The notes below the pieces were generated by a model. That model was not told the origin of the DNA and made no database searches. It saw nothing but the letters and a program-made list of their open reading frames with translations. Of a DNA stretch of 24,518 nucleotides, positions 7,711-14,656 are shown in pieces. Every line of letters starts with the position of its first letter. Within the stretch, counting starts at the first letter, position 1. Made by a program: the position numbers and the translations under genes. Origin of the DNA: an uncultured Eubacteriales bacterium (GTDB lineage Bacteria > Bacillota > Clostridia > Lachnospirales > Anaerotignaceae); assembly GCA_934552695.1 (NCBI GenBank), contig CAKTER010000006.1, forward strand, positions 1 through 24,518, written 5' to 3'.

Positions 7711-8550
7711 TTACAAGGACACCACCGCATGACGGGCGGCATGGCAGCAAATGTTCACCGCCACCGGCAGCCCGGCAATGTGGGTGGGATAGGTTTCTAC
7801 CGCCAGTCCCAGCACCGAAATCCGGCCGCCCAGCCCCGCCGGGCCGATGCCCAAGGCGTTGGCCCGCTGCAAAAGCTCCTCCTCCATGGCCGCAATGTGG
7901 GGCAGGGGGCTTTTTTGGCCCAAGGGCCGCAGCAGGGCTTTTTTGGCCAGCAACGCACACAGCTCAAAATCGCCGCCGCAGCCCACGCCCACCACCATGG
8001 GGGGACAGGGGTTGGGCCCGGCTTCGGAAATGGCCTGAATCACGGCGTCCTTGGCGCCTTCGATGCCTGCCGCCGGCTTGAGCATAAACACCCGGCTCAT
8101 GTTCTCGCTGCCAAAGCCCTTGGGCAGCAGCCGCAGGGTCAGCCCGTCCCCGGGGACGATTTGGTAATGGATAATGGCCGGGCCGTTATCCCCGGTGTTT
8201 TGCCGCAAAAACGGGTCGGCCACCACGGATTTTCGCAAATAGCCCTCCCCATAAGCCTGCCGCACCCCGGCCTGAATGGCCTCCTCCAGCGAGCCCCGGA
8301 CATATATCTCCTGGCCTACCTCGGCAAAGACCACGGCCATGCCGGTGTCCTGGCACAGGGGGTACGCCCCCTCCCGGGCAATGGCGGCATTTTGCAACAG
8401 CTGCTGCAAAACCGCCTGGCCCACCGGGCTTTCCTCGGCGACCGCCCCGGACCGCAGGGCGGCCTCTACGTCGGCGGGCAGCCGGTAGGCGGCTTCGATA
8501 AACCCGTTTTTCACCGCTTCGGTAATCTGCTGGGCTTCGATGGTTCTCAT
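7711..8550 (-). CDS. fumA: class I fumarate hydratase alpha subunit
   Basis: Iron-sulfur-binding subunit of an oxygen-sensitive fumarase, 279 residues, normal for the split form. The three cysteine regions expected to hold the [4Fe-4S] cluster are visible: Cys66 in PLCQDTGM, Cys182 in GPNPCPPM and Cys268/269 in LPVAVNICCHAARHA. QNTGDNGPA and LLPKGFGSENMS are family hallmarks. The start has GGGAGGAA upstream and a promoter-like TGGTATACT about 50 bases before it. It heads the operon fumA-fumB-capA. A class I enzyme fits an anaerobe. Tartrate or mesaconate specificity cannot be excluded from sequence alone. The symbol denotes the alpha chain. Confidence 0.92.
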   Translation of the reverse strand: MRTIEAQQITEAVKNGFIEAAYRLPADVEAALRSGAVAEESPVGQAVLQQLLQNAAIAREGAYPLCQDTGMAVVFAEVGQEIYVRGSLEEAIQAGVRQAYGEGYLRKSVVADPFLRQNTGDNGPAIIHYQIVPGDGLTLRLLPKGFGSENMSRVFMLKPAAGIEGAKDAVIQAISEAGPNPCPPMVVGVGCGGDFELCALLAKKALLRPLGQKSPLPHIAAMEEELLQRANALGIGPAGLGGRISVLGLAVETYPTHIAGLPVAVNICCHAARHAVVSL

Positions 8551-8597
8551 GGGGATTCCTCCCTTTCGTTGCTTATCCTACAAATTCTTTCTGGTTA

Positions 8598-8603
8598 AGT
8601 ATA
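8598..8603 (-). promoter_or_regulatory. extended -10 promoter of the fumarase operon
   Basis: Minus strand TATACT (8603-8598) preceded by TGG, an extended -10 element. No convincing -35 hexamer is found 16-18 bases upstream. The predicted leader to the fumA start is about 40 bases. Confidence 0.5.
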
Positions 8604-8761
8604 CCACACCCGGCCCCAAAAAACTGACCAAAAAACCGCCGTTTCTACCGGTTTTCGCCCCGGATTTTCGGAATTTCTGCTATTTTTTGTTTCCGGCAAT
8701 TTTACCAATGGCCGCTCCGGCCTCTCCCCCGGATTTTCCCCGGGGAATTGTCCCCGGGCTC

Positions 8762-8790
8762 TTGCTTCCCGGCCGGTTTTATGGTATTTT
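8762..8790 (+). promoter_or_regulatory. promoter of the CBS-ACT gene
   Basis: TTGCTT (8762-8767), a 17-base spacer and TATTTT (8785-8790) preceded by TGG (extended -10). A perfect 12-base palindrome, TTCCCCGGGGAA (8736-8747), lies 14 bases upstream of the -35. The roughly 50-base leader contains the hairpin CGCTG-AAGCG-CAGCG. The rest of the 295-base gap 8551-8845 holds the divergent fumarase promoter and no gene that I can see. Confidence 0.5.
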
Positions 8791-8845
8791 TAGGGTGACT
8801 TTATCGACGCTGAAGCGCAGCGCCACCGCCCAAGGAGGGATTGTT

Positions 8846-9469
8846 ATGTATGTTCGCGCCAAAATGACCGCCAAGCCCGTGACCGCCACCCCCGACCTGT
8901 CCATTCTGGACGCTTCGGCCCTGATGAAAAACAACAACATCAAGCAGCTGCCGGTGCTGGAAAACGGCAAGCTGGTGGGCCTGGTTTCCCAGCTAAACAT
9001 CCAGCAGTTTGCCCCGTCTCAGGCCACCTCGCTGAGCGTGTTTGAAATGAACTACCTGCTGGCCAAGGCCACGGTACGGGACGCCATGACCCCGAATCCC
9101 ATTACGGTGGAGGCCGGGGCGCTGATTGAGGAGGCCGCTGTGCTGATGCGGAACCACAAGGTCCAGTGCCTGCCGGTGACCGAAAACGGGAAAATGGTAG
9201 GGATTATTACCGAAACCGATATTTTCGACGCCTTTATCGAAATCGTCGGCTTTAAAGACCCCGGCAGCCGGCTGACCGTCCGGGCCGAGGATGCTCCGGG
9301 GATGCTTTCCAAGGTCACCGGCGTGATTGGCGCCCAGGGCGTCAATATTTCCCACGCCAGCGTGTTCCGGGGCCAAAACGGGTATAGCGATATGGTGCTG
9401 CGGGTGAATACCAACAACCTGGCGCCGGTGATAGAGGCCTTAAAGGCCGCCGGGCTGGAAGTGCTGTAA
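8846..9469 (+). CDS. CBS-CBS-ACT domain protein (AcuB-like)
   Basis: A cytoplasmic ligand-sensing protein of 207 residues. The first CBS motif spans about residues 7-60 (MTAKPVTATPDLSILDASALM, IKQLPVLENGKLVGLVS), the second about 75-130 (MTPNPITVEAGALIEEAAVLM, VQCLPVTENGKMVGIIT), and an ACT domain fills 140-207 (RLTVRAEDAPGMLSKVTGVIGAQGVNI). CBS pairs bind adenine nucleotides and ACT domains bind amino acids or similar small molecules in other proteins; the ligands here are unknown. The domain order matches AcuB-type proteins, but no acu genes are adjacent. I choose the ATG at 8846 because AAGGAGGG lies just upstream; the frame is open further upstream but that part is promoter DNA. It is a single-gene transcript ending at a strong terminator. 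Confidence 0.9.
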   Translation: MYVRAKMTAKPVTATPDLSILDASALMKNNNIKQLPVLENGKLVGLVSQLNIQQFAPSQATSLSVFEMNYLLAKATVRDAMTPNPITVEAGALIEEAAVLMRNHKVQCLPVTENGKMVGIITETDIFDAFIEIVGFKDPGSRLTVRAEDAPGMLSKVTGVIGAQGVNISHASVFRGQNGYSDMVLRVNTNNLAPVIEALKAAGLEVL

Positions 9470-9501
9470 GCCCCGAACGACTGACACACAAATGACACAC
9501 A

Positions 9502-9532
9502 AAAAAGACTCTGCCCAGGCAGAGTCTTTTTG
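9502..9532. terminator. bidirectional intrinsic terminator
   Basis: AGACTCTGCC pairs with GGCAGAGTCT over a tight loop and is flanked by A runs on the left and T runs on the right. It therefore works in both directions, between the convergent CBS-ACT and fic genes. Confidence 0.92.
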
Positions 9533-9568
9533 ATTTAGGGGGCCACCCCCGTCTATTTCATCGTTCCT

Positions 9569-10174
9569 TTACAATTCTTCCGTTTTAAAGGTCGTATACC
9601 CCTCGTAATAGTAGCTGTGGTCAATGCCTTTCATAAAGATTTCCCGGCTGGTCACGTCGTCGGTCAGCGCCGCCTTCAGCAGCACCTTAATCTCCACATC
9701 CTTAATGGGACTACGCTCCATGGCCAGCAGGTAGTCCTCCTTATCCACCCGGCTCCAGTCCACCACCTGCCCCAGTCCGCTTTTCAGCATACAGTCCAGC
9801 CAAATCCGGGTGCTGCGGCCATTCCCCTCCCGAAAGGGATGGGCAATGTTCATTTCCACATATTTTTCTACAATCTGATCGAAGGTTTCCTGCGGCATTT
9901 TTTCAATGTTTTGGAGGGCTGCCTCCAAATACATCAGCGGCGCAAAGCGGAAGCTCCCCTTGGCCAGATTGACCGTCCGCAGCTTTCCGGCAAACTCGTA
10001 AATATCCTCGAACAGGCAACGGTGGATGGCCGCCAGCGCACCAAAGGTACCTACCGGCAAGGCGTCCAGCCGGCCGCTTTCAAACAGCTGTACCGCTTTT
10101 TTCTTGCTGATTCGCTCCTCTTCCCGGGCCAGCGCCGCCGCATCCGTTAAGCCCAGTTTATTTTCCAGCACCAT
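9569..10174 (-). CDS. class III Fic protein (AMP-transferase, self-inhibited)
   Basis: A Fic-domain enzyme of 201 residues that would transfer AMP from ATP to target proteins. The catalytic motif HPFREGNGRSTR is at 112-123 with His112. The C-terminal helix carries S-x-x-x-E-G at 187-192 (SYYYEG), the inhibitory motif of class III Fic proteins. His to Ser and His to Glu distances (75 and 79) equal those I recall for the Neisseria meningitidis enzyme (His107, Ser182, Glu186). No separate antitoxin gene is present, as expected when inhibition is internal. Start: the ATG at 10174 has GGAGGT 5 bases upstream; an ATG 30 bases earlier lacks a site. Targets are unknown; DNA gyrase/topoisomerase IV are known targets of some Fic toxins. 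Confidence 0.93.
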   Translation of the reverse strand: MVLENKLGLTDAAALAREEERISKKKAVQLFESGRLDALPVGTFGALAAIHRCLFEDIYEFAGKLRTVNLAKGSFRFAPLMYLEAALQNIEKMPQETFDQIVEKYVEMNIAHPFREGNGRSTRIWLDCMLKSGLGQVVDWSRVDKEDYLLAMERSPIKDVEIKVLLKAALTDDVTSREIFMKGIDHSYYYEGYTTFKTEEL

Positions 10175-10199
10175 CCCGCACCTCCGTTCCGAATAAAGA

Positions 10200-10220
10200 A
10201 ACAAGGAGGAAAGCCTTGTT
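10200..10220 (-). other. hairpin in the fic upstream region
   Basis: Inverted repeat AACAAGG / CCTTGTT with a 7-base loop. On the minus strand the hairpin contains CCTCC, complementary to the fic ribosome site GGAGG about 20 bases downstream. It may affect fic translation or act as a weak stop for tRNA readthrough. Neither role is demonstrated. Confidence 0.4.
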
Positions 10221-10255
10221 CCCGCTCGTCAAATAGAAACTCAGACACTCTTTTA

Positions 10256-10288
10256 AAACAAAAACGCCGGGTTTTGCAACCCAGCGTT
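10256..10288 (-). terminator. terminator of the tRNA-Val transcript
   Basis: Minus strand AACGCTGGGTT pairs with AACCCGGCGTT (11 bp, one G-U) and is followed by TTTGTTTT. It begins 7 bases after the mature tRNA 3' end. Confidence 0.9.
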
Positions 10289-10294
10289 AGCCGA

Positions 10295-10368
<74 letters not shown>

Positions 10369-10383
10369 ATAAAGAACAGATTG

Positions 10384-10412
10384 AGTATAGCACAGGCAAA
10401 AGGCCCTGTCAA
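10384..10412 (-). promoter_or_regulatory. promoter of tRNA-Val
   Basis: Minus strand TTGACA (10412-10407, 6/6), 17-base spacer, TATACT (10389-10384, 5/6) preceded by TGC. It starts only 12 bases after the lipid kinase stop. A near-consensus promoter is usual for a tRNA gene. Confidence 0.88.
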
Positions 10413-10424
10413 GAAGTTTCTCCC

Positions 10425-11321
10425 TTAGGGAGCCTCTCGCAGCAAAAATTGCACGGCCCGGGGGCATACCCCCACTTGGGCGATGGTGTGGGAGCCGCCA
10501 AATTCCCCGTCCAGAGTCCAGTCCAGCGCCTCCGGCGAGGAAAAGATGACCTGGGGAGCCTTAAAAATCTCGAACAGGGGGCCGGTGTAGTCCCCGGTAG
10601 CCACCTTGGTAATCAGCATTTGCTGCTCCAGCAGCGTTTTGGGACTGCGGATGAGCACCACCTCCAGCAGCCCGTCGTTCAGCTCAATCCGGGGCAGGGG
10701 CAGGCTAAGCCCGCCCACCGACCGGGTGTTGGACACCATGCCATACACAAACCGGTCGCGGATGGTTTTGTCCCCCGCCGTGACCGTTACCGAAAAGGCC
10801 CGCAAATCCGGCACCCGCTTTAGGCCCTCCAGCACATAGGCCATGTGCCCCAAGGCGTTTTTGTTTTTTTGCGGCGTGGAATAGGCTACGTCGGTAAAAG
10901 CGCCAAAGGCCGCCACATAGGTAAAATAGCGGTGATTCATCCGGCCCATATCGCAGGCAAAGGGCTTGCCCGCCGCCGCCTTCACCGCCTGCAACGGCTC
11001 CCGGGGGATGCCCAAGGTGGTGGCAAAGTCGTTGGTGCTGCCCGCCGGGAAGTAAAGCACCGGCGGCCGCTGATCCGGGGACAGGGCCATAAGCCCGTTA
11101 ATGGCCTCGTTGAGGGTGCCGTCCCCGCCGGAAACGGCCACCAGCGCATAATTCATCCCCTCCCGGGCCAGAGTCGCCTCGGCGTCCCCGCCCCGCTGGG
11201 TGGGCCGCAAAATCACCCGGTAGCCCAGCTGGGTCAGCCGGTTGGCCAGCTCCAACACCTCGCCGTGGATGTGGGACTTCCCGGCTTTGGGATTGCACAA
11301 AAACAACAAATCCTTGGACAT
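10425..11321 (-). CDS. YegS/DgkB-type diacylglycerol/lipid kinase
   Basis: A cytoplasmic or membrane-associated lipid kinase of 298 residues that phosphorylates diacylglycerol or a related lipid with ATP. The N-terminal domain shows LCNPKAGK (about 8-15), the nucleotide-binding SGGDGTLNEAINGL (about 64-77) and PAGSTNDFATTLGI. The C-terminal beta-sandwich domain contains GMVSNTRSVGGL, LPRIELNDGLLEVVLIR and the usual ending LDGE. In Firmicutes DgkB recycles diacylglycerol from lipoteichoic acid synthesis; here the exact substrate is inferred from the family only. AAAGGAG precedes the ATG. It has its own promoter about 90 bases upstream and stands alone in its transcript. Confidence 0.93.
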   Translation of the reverse strand: MSKDLLFLCNPKAGKSHIHGEVLELANRLTQLGYRVILRPTQRGGDAEATLAREGMNYALVAVSGGDGTLNEAINGLMALSPDQRPPVLYFPAGSTNDFATTLGIPREPLQAVKAAAGKPFACDMGRMNHRYFTYVAAFGAFTDVAYSTPQKNKNALGHMAYVLEGLKRVPDLRAFSVTVTAGDKTIRDRFVYGMVSNTRSVGGLSLPLPRIELNDGLLEVVLIRSPKTLLEQQMLITKVATGDYTGPLFEIFKAPQVIFSSPEALDWTLDGEFGGSHTIAQVGVCPRAVQFLLREAP

Positions 11322-11416
11322 AACCGCTTCTCCTTTACCGTTCCGCCGGCAGGTGGGCCTGCCGCCCTTTCCCCTCTCCCCCCTCCTCGAAGCCGGGGTG
11401 GGGACTGTATCCTTTT

Positions 11417-11444
11417 ATTATATCCCTTTTCAAAAAAATTACAA
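11417..11444 (-). promoter_or_regulatory. promoter of the lipid kinase gene
   Basis: Minus strand TTGTAA (11444-11439, 4/6), 16-base spacer, TATAAT (11422-11417, 6/6). The leader would be about 90 bases and contains the hairpin GGCAGG-CCCA-CCTGCC. It is divergent from the promoter at 11452, with the two -35 boxes 7 bases apart. Confidence 0.7.
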
Positions 11445-11451
11445 TTCCCCA

Positions 11452-11480
11452 TTGCCAAGAACCTAAAAGCCTGTTATAAT
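11452..11480 (+). promoter_or_regulatory. promoter of the nitronate monooxygenase-like gene
   Basis: TTGCCA (11452-11457, 5/6), 17-base spacer, TATAAT (11475-11480, 6/6) preceded by TGT (extended -10). The start should be near 11487, giving only about 26-38 bases before the coding region. Confidence 0.85.
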
Positions 11481-11524
11481 TAGCGTGCTAAGTGTGAACT
11501 GCGTTCATCCAACTGACCGAGCTT

Positions 11525-12472
11525 TTGGGCATTCGTTACCCGATTATGCAAGGCGGAATGCAGCATTTTGGCATTCCCGAAATGGCTGCCGCCGTATCCA
11601 ACGCCGGGGGGCTGGGCTGTTTGAATGCCGCCAATTTCCCCGCCTACGACGACCTGCGGGACGCCATCCGCCGCACCAAGGCCCTGTGTGGGGAGCGGCC
11701 TTTTGCCGTAAACGTTTCCATTTTTCCCGAGATTATTCCGCTGGAGCGCATTGGCCGGTACTTGGAAATCGCCGGGGAAGAGGGCGTGGCCGTTATCGAA
11801 AGCGCCGGGCAAAGCCCGGAACCCTTTGTCCCCCTCATCCACTCCTATGGGATGAAGCATATCCACAAGGTCCCCGACCCCAAGCACGCCGTGACCGCCC
11901 AGCGCATCGGTGTGGACCTGGTGACCATCGCCGGCCTGGAGGTGGCCGGGCACCCGGGGATGCAGGAGGTCGGCACCATGGTGCTGGCCCGGAAAACCGC
12001 CCGGCTGGTAGAGATTCCCGTGCTGGTTGCCGGGGGGATTGCGGACGGCTCCGGCCTGGCCGCCGCCTTGGCCCTGGGGGGCGAAGGCGTGGTGATGGGC
12101 ACCCGCTTTTTAGCCACCCGGGAATGCCCGCTGACACAGCCCTTTAAAGACTGGGTATTAAACGCCAACGAAAAGGACACGGTGCTGGCCCAAAAGTCCA
12201 TCCGCAACATGATTCGGGTAGCCGATAACGCCACCGCCCGGAGGTGCCTGGAGATGGAAGCCCAAGGGGCTACCCTGGCGGAGCTGATGACCGTGATTGC
12301 CGGGACAAAGAGCCGGGCAGCCTATGCCGCCGGGGACGTTGAGGGCGCCATGTTTGCCGTGGGCCCGGCCATTGGCCTTATCGACGACATTCCCACCTGT
12401 GCTGCGCTTTTGGAGCGCATGGAGGCCGAAGCCGAGGAGGCCATCCGGGGGCTTTCCGCCCGGTTGGTGTAA
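11525..12472 (+). CDS. FMN-dependent nitronate monooxygenase / FabK-like oxidoreductase
   Basis: A TIM-barrel flavoenzyme of about 315 residues in the 2-nitropropane dioxygenase/FabK family. Motifs are YPIMQGGMQ at the first strand, AAAVSNAGGLGCL, the conserved GLEVAGHPG with its His, VLVAGGIADGSGLAAALALGGEGVVMGTRFLAT forming the FMN phosphate site, and a C-terminal helical domain. It could be a nitronate monooxygenase, an enoyl-ACP reductase-like enzyme or an uncharacterised NAD(P)H-flavin oxidoreductase; sequence does not decide. The start is uncertain. TTG at 11525 is the first usual start codon in frame, but the reading frame upstream encodes QLTELLGIRYP, matching the family N-terminus, and a CTG at 11513 would include it. 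No ribosome site is seen for either. A terminator separates it from the CoA-transferase. Confidence 0.88.
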   Translation: MGIRYPIMQGGMQHFGIPEMAAAVSNAGGLGCLNAANFPAYDDLRDAIRRTKALCGERPFAVNVSIFPEIIPLERIGRYLEIAGEEGVAVIESAGQSPEPFVPLIHSYGMKHIHKVPDPKHAVTAQRIGVDLVTIAGLEVAGHPGMQEVGTMVLARKTARLVEIPVLVAGGIADGSGLAAALALGGEGVVMGTRFLATRECPLTQPFKDWVLNANEKDTVLAQKSIRNMIRVADNATARRCLEMEAQGATLAELMTVIAGTKSRAAYAAGDVEGAMFAVGPAIGLIDDIPTCAALLERMEAEAEEAIRGLSARLV

Positions 12473-12498
12473 CCGCTTTTTATTTTTAATGTTTGCCT

Positions 12499-12519
12499 AA
12501 AAGGGCCCTTGGCCTTTTT
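12499..12519 (+). terminator. terminator after the flavin oxidoreductase gene
   Basis: AAAAGGGCC pairs with GGCCTTTTT across CTT, ending in a T5 run 27 bases after the stop codon. Confidence 0.75.
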
Positions 12520-12572
12520 CCCGCATATTGCGGATATTCCCGTCCCTTTTTATTATTTTTGGAGGTATTGCT

Positions 12573-13802
12573 ATGAGCGAAAACAAGTCCCTGCCCTTAA
12601 GCGGCGTCAAGGTCGTAGAATTGGGCACCTATGTGGCCGTCCCCAGCGCCGCCCGGATGCTGGCCGAATACGGCGCCGAAGTCATTAAGGTCGAGCCCCC
12701 CAACGGCGATTCCTGGCGCGTAGACTGTGTGAGCCAGCAGGTCACCATTGGCGATTATAACGCTCCGTTGTTTGCCGTTCAAAACTCCGGTAAAAAGTTC
12801 ATCTCTCTGAACACCCAGACCGAAGCCGGCCGGGAGGCCCTGTTTAAGCTGCTGGCCGAGGCCGATGTGTTTGTGACCAACGTCCGGATGAAGTCCCTGC
12901 AAAAGGTAGGGCTGGATTATGAAAGCCTGAAGGACAAGTTCCCCAAGCTGGTATACTATCACTTTAGCGGCTTTGGCCCGGTTGGCCCCGATGCGCCCCG
13001 GCCCGGGTTTGACGTGGCTGCTTTTTGGGCCCGTTCCGGCGCCATGGCCGACTGGGTCACCGAGGGGGACTTCCCCATCCGCTCCTCCACCGCCTTTGGG
13101 GATTTGGCCTGCGGCTCTTTAATTTTGAACGGAATCTTGATGGCCCTGATCAACCAGCGGGCCACCGGCAAGGGCACCTACGCCCATTCCTCGCTGATGT
13201 CCTCGTCCCTGTGGTACAACAGCACCGGCGTGATTGCCTCCCAGGAGCCCTATGGGAAAAAGTACCCCGAAGACCCCCTGCGTCCCGGCAACCCCTTCTT
13301 CTCCCCGTATCGCTGCCAGGACGGCGAATGGATCTTTTTGGCCGCCATTGGCAACTACGAGAAGAACCGGGGCCGCATTGCCGAGCTGCTGGGCCTTTCC
13401 GAGGTGTTTGCCGACGAGCGGGCCGCTTCTTTGATAAGCCTGCGGGAGACCGACTACATTGCCGAGGTGGTAACCCGGATGAACGAGGCCTTTTTGACCA
13501 AGACCGCCGACGAGTGGTGCGAAATCTGCCGTCAGAACGACCTGGTCTACGAAAAGCTGCGGCATTACCGGGAGGTGGCTACCGATCCCCAGGCCTTGGC
13601 CAACAACTATCTGGACGAGGTAGAATTTAAGAGCGGAAATAAGACCCGGATGCCCGCCGCCCCCATTACCTTCCCCGAGCTGGGCCGGTTAGGTACCCAA
13701 AACGTAGGCGGCGTAGGTGAAAACACCGACGAAATTTTGGCTGCGGTGGGCTATACCCCCGAGCAGATTGCCGCCCTGCGGGAAAGCAAGGACGTAAAGT
13801 AA
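12573..13802 (+). CDS. family III (CaiB/BaiF) acyl-CoA transferase, FldA/HadA-like
   Basis: Moves CoA between carboxylic acids through an aspartyl-CoA intermediate in the cytoplasm. The 409-residue protein opens with LSGVKVVELGTYVAVPSAARMLAEYGAEVIKVE, the family N-terminus, and has the catalytic aspartate in FGDLACG (Asp177). MGLDYE/KFPKLVYYH-type spacing and the C-terminal GENTDEILAAVGYTPEQI resemble the clostridial FldA and HadA enzymes that serve (R)-2-hydroxyacyl-CoA dehydratases in amino acid fermentation. No dehydratase subunits or activator lie nearby, so the substrate is open. The start has GGAGGT 6 bases upstream. It is a single gene bounded by terminators on both sides. Confidence 0.92.
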   Translation: MSENKSLPLSGVKVVELGTYVAVPSAARMLAEYGAEVIKVEPPNGDSWRVDCVSQQVTIGDYNAPLFAVQNSGKKFISLNTQTEAGREALFKLLAEADVFVTNVRMKSLQKVGLDYESLKDKFPKLVYYHFSGFGPVGPDAPRPGFDVAAFWARSGAMADWVTEGDFPIRSSTAFGDLACGSLILNGILMALINQRATGKGTYAHSSLMSSSLWYNSTGVIASQEPYGKKYPEDPLRPGNPFFSPYRCQDGEWIFLAAIGNYEKNRGRIAELLGLSEVFADERAASLISLRETDYIAEVVTRMNEAFLTKTADEWCEICRQNDLVYEKLRHYREVATDPQALANNYLDEVEFKSGNKTRMPAAPITFPELGRLGTQNVGGVGENTDEILAAVGYTPEQIAALRESKDVK

Positions 13803-13827
13803 GCGGAACCATCGACGGATGGATGCC

Positions 13828-13857
13828 AAAAGGGAAGCCCCGGGGCTTCCCTTTTTT
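13828..13857 (+). terminator. strong terminator after the CoA-transferase gene
   Basis: AGGGAAGCCCC / GGGGCTTCCCT, a perfect 11-base inverted repeat, preceded by AAA and followed by a T6 run, 26 bases after the stop. Confidence 0.95.
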
Positions 13858-13892
13858 GCGTTCTTTTTTGTCCCCTCTCCCTCAACCCTTTA

Positions 13893-13921
13893 TTGCAATT
13901 TTGCGTATATGATAGTAGAAT
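13893..13921 (+). promoter_or_regulatory. promoter of the xpaC-telA-lemA-TPM operon
   Basis: TTGCAA (13893-13898, 4/6), 17-base spacer, TAGAAT (13916-13921, 5/6). The start near 13928 is just upstream of the AAGGAG ribosome site at 13933. Confidence 0.6.
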
Positions 13922-13946
13922 CAGGGCAACGAAAGGAGTTGTTTTT

Positions 13947-14627
13947 GTGCGAGAGATCAAACGCCGGTCCACCGCCCCCTATTACGTAGTCATGGGTTTT
14001 TGGGTGCTGTGGGCACTGCTCTTCCCCCTCTATAAGGTCATCCATCTGGTACTGGCCCTTGTGCTGACCTTTGTCGTATACAAGCTGGCCCGGATTCTCT
14101 TCCCCGACCAAACGGTGCTGATTCAGGAGCCGGAAAAGCCCCAAACCACCGGGAATCCCCAGCTGGACGCCCTTATCGCACAAAAAGACGCCGCCCTGCG
14201 GGAAATGCAGCAGCTGGACGAGGCCATTGCCGACGAAGGCGTAAGCCAAAGCATCCGCACCATCCGGGAGCTAACGGGCAAGATTACCGCCGAAGTGCTC
14301 CGCAAGCCCGAAAAGCTGGGGCAAATTAAGCCCTTTATGAGCTATTACCTGCCTACCACCCTCAAGCTGTTGCGGGCCTACGCCCAAATGGACGCCGCCG
14401 GTGTAAACGGGCAGAACATTTCCGCCACCAAGAAAAAGGTGGAGGGGATGCTGCAAACCATTGTTTCCGCCTTTACCCACCAGCTGGACGCCCTGTTTGG
14501 GGCCGAGGCTTTGGATATTTCCACCGATATTACCGTTTTGGAAAACATGATGGCCCGGGAAGGCCTGACCGACGGCGCTGCTGCCGCCGCCCCCAAGCCC
14601 GGCCCGGATATTGAACTGAAGCTGTAA
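13947..14627 (+). CDS. XpaC-like membrane protein (5-bromo-4-chloroindolyl phosphate hydrolysis family)
   Basis: A 226-residue membrane-anchored protein of the XpaC family, whose members often stand next to telA. The N-terminus has two closely spaced hydrophobic segments (about residues 11-28 and 30-46, YYVVMGFWVLWALLFPLYKVIH and LVLALVLTFVVYKLARILF), followed by a soluble helical domain with LDALIAQKDAALREMQQLDE. IKPFMSYYLPTTLKLLRAY is a family hallmark. The tail is an Ala-rich linker ending in DIELKL. The GTG start at 13947 is chosen because AAGGAG lies 8 bases upstream. The hydrolase name is historical; the biochemical role is unknown. It is the first gene of a four-gene operon. Confidence 0.88.
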   Translation: MREIKRRSTAPYYVVMGFWVLWALLFPLYKVIHLVLALVLTFVVYKLARILFPDQTVLIQEPEKPQTTGNPQLDALIAQKDAALREMQQLDEAIADEGVSQSIRTIRELTGKITAEVLRKPEKLGQIKPFMSYYLPTTLKLLRAYAQMDAAGVNGQNISATKKKVEGMLQTIVSAFTHQLDALFGAEALDISTDITVLENMMAREGLTDGAAAAAPKPGPDIELKL

Positions 14628-14656
14628 TCCCACCACCCGGAAAGGATGATACAAAA

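Noticed and set aside
9741..9749. Further TTATCCACC copies inside fic (here) and in the DUF1576 gene near 5020
   Set aside because: Single copies within coding sequence, explained by the codons for VDK; not part of a cluster.
12528..12556. TTGCGG-17-TATTAT resembling a promoter for the CoA-transferase gene
   Set aside because: The start would fall near 12563, inside the GGAGGT ribosome site at 12561-12566, so the transcript would lose its translation signal.
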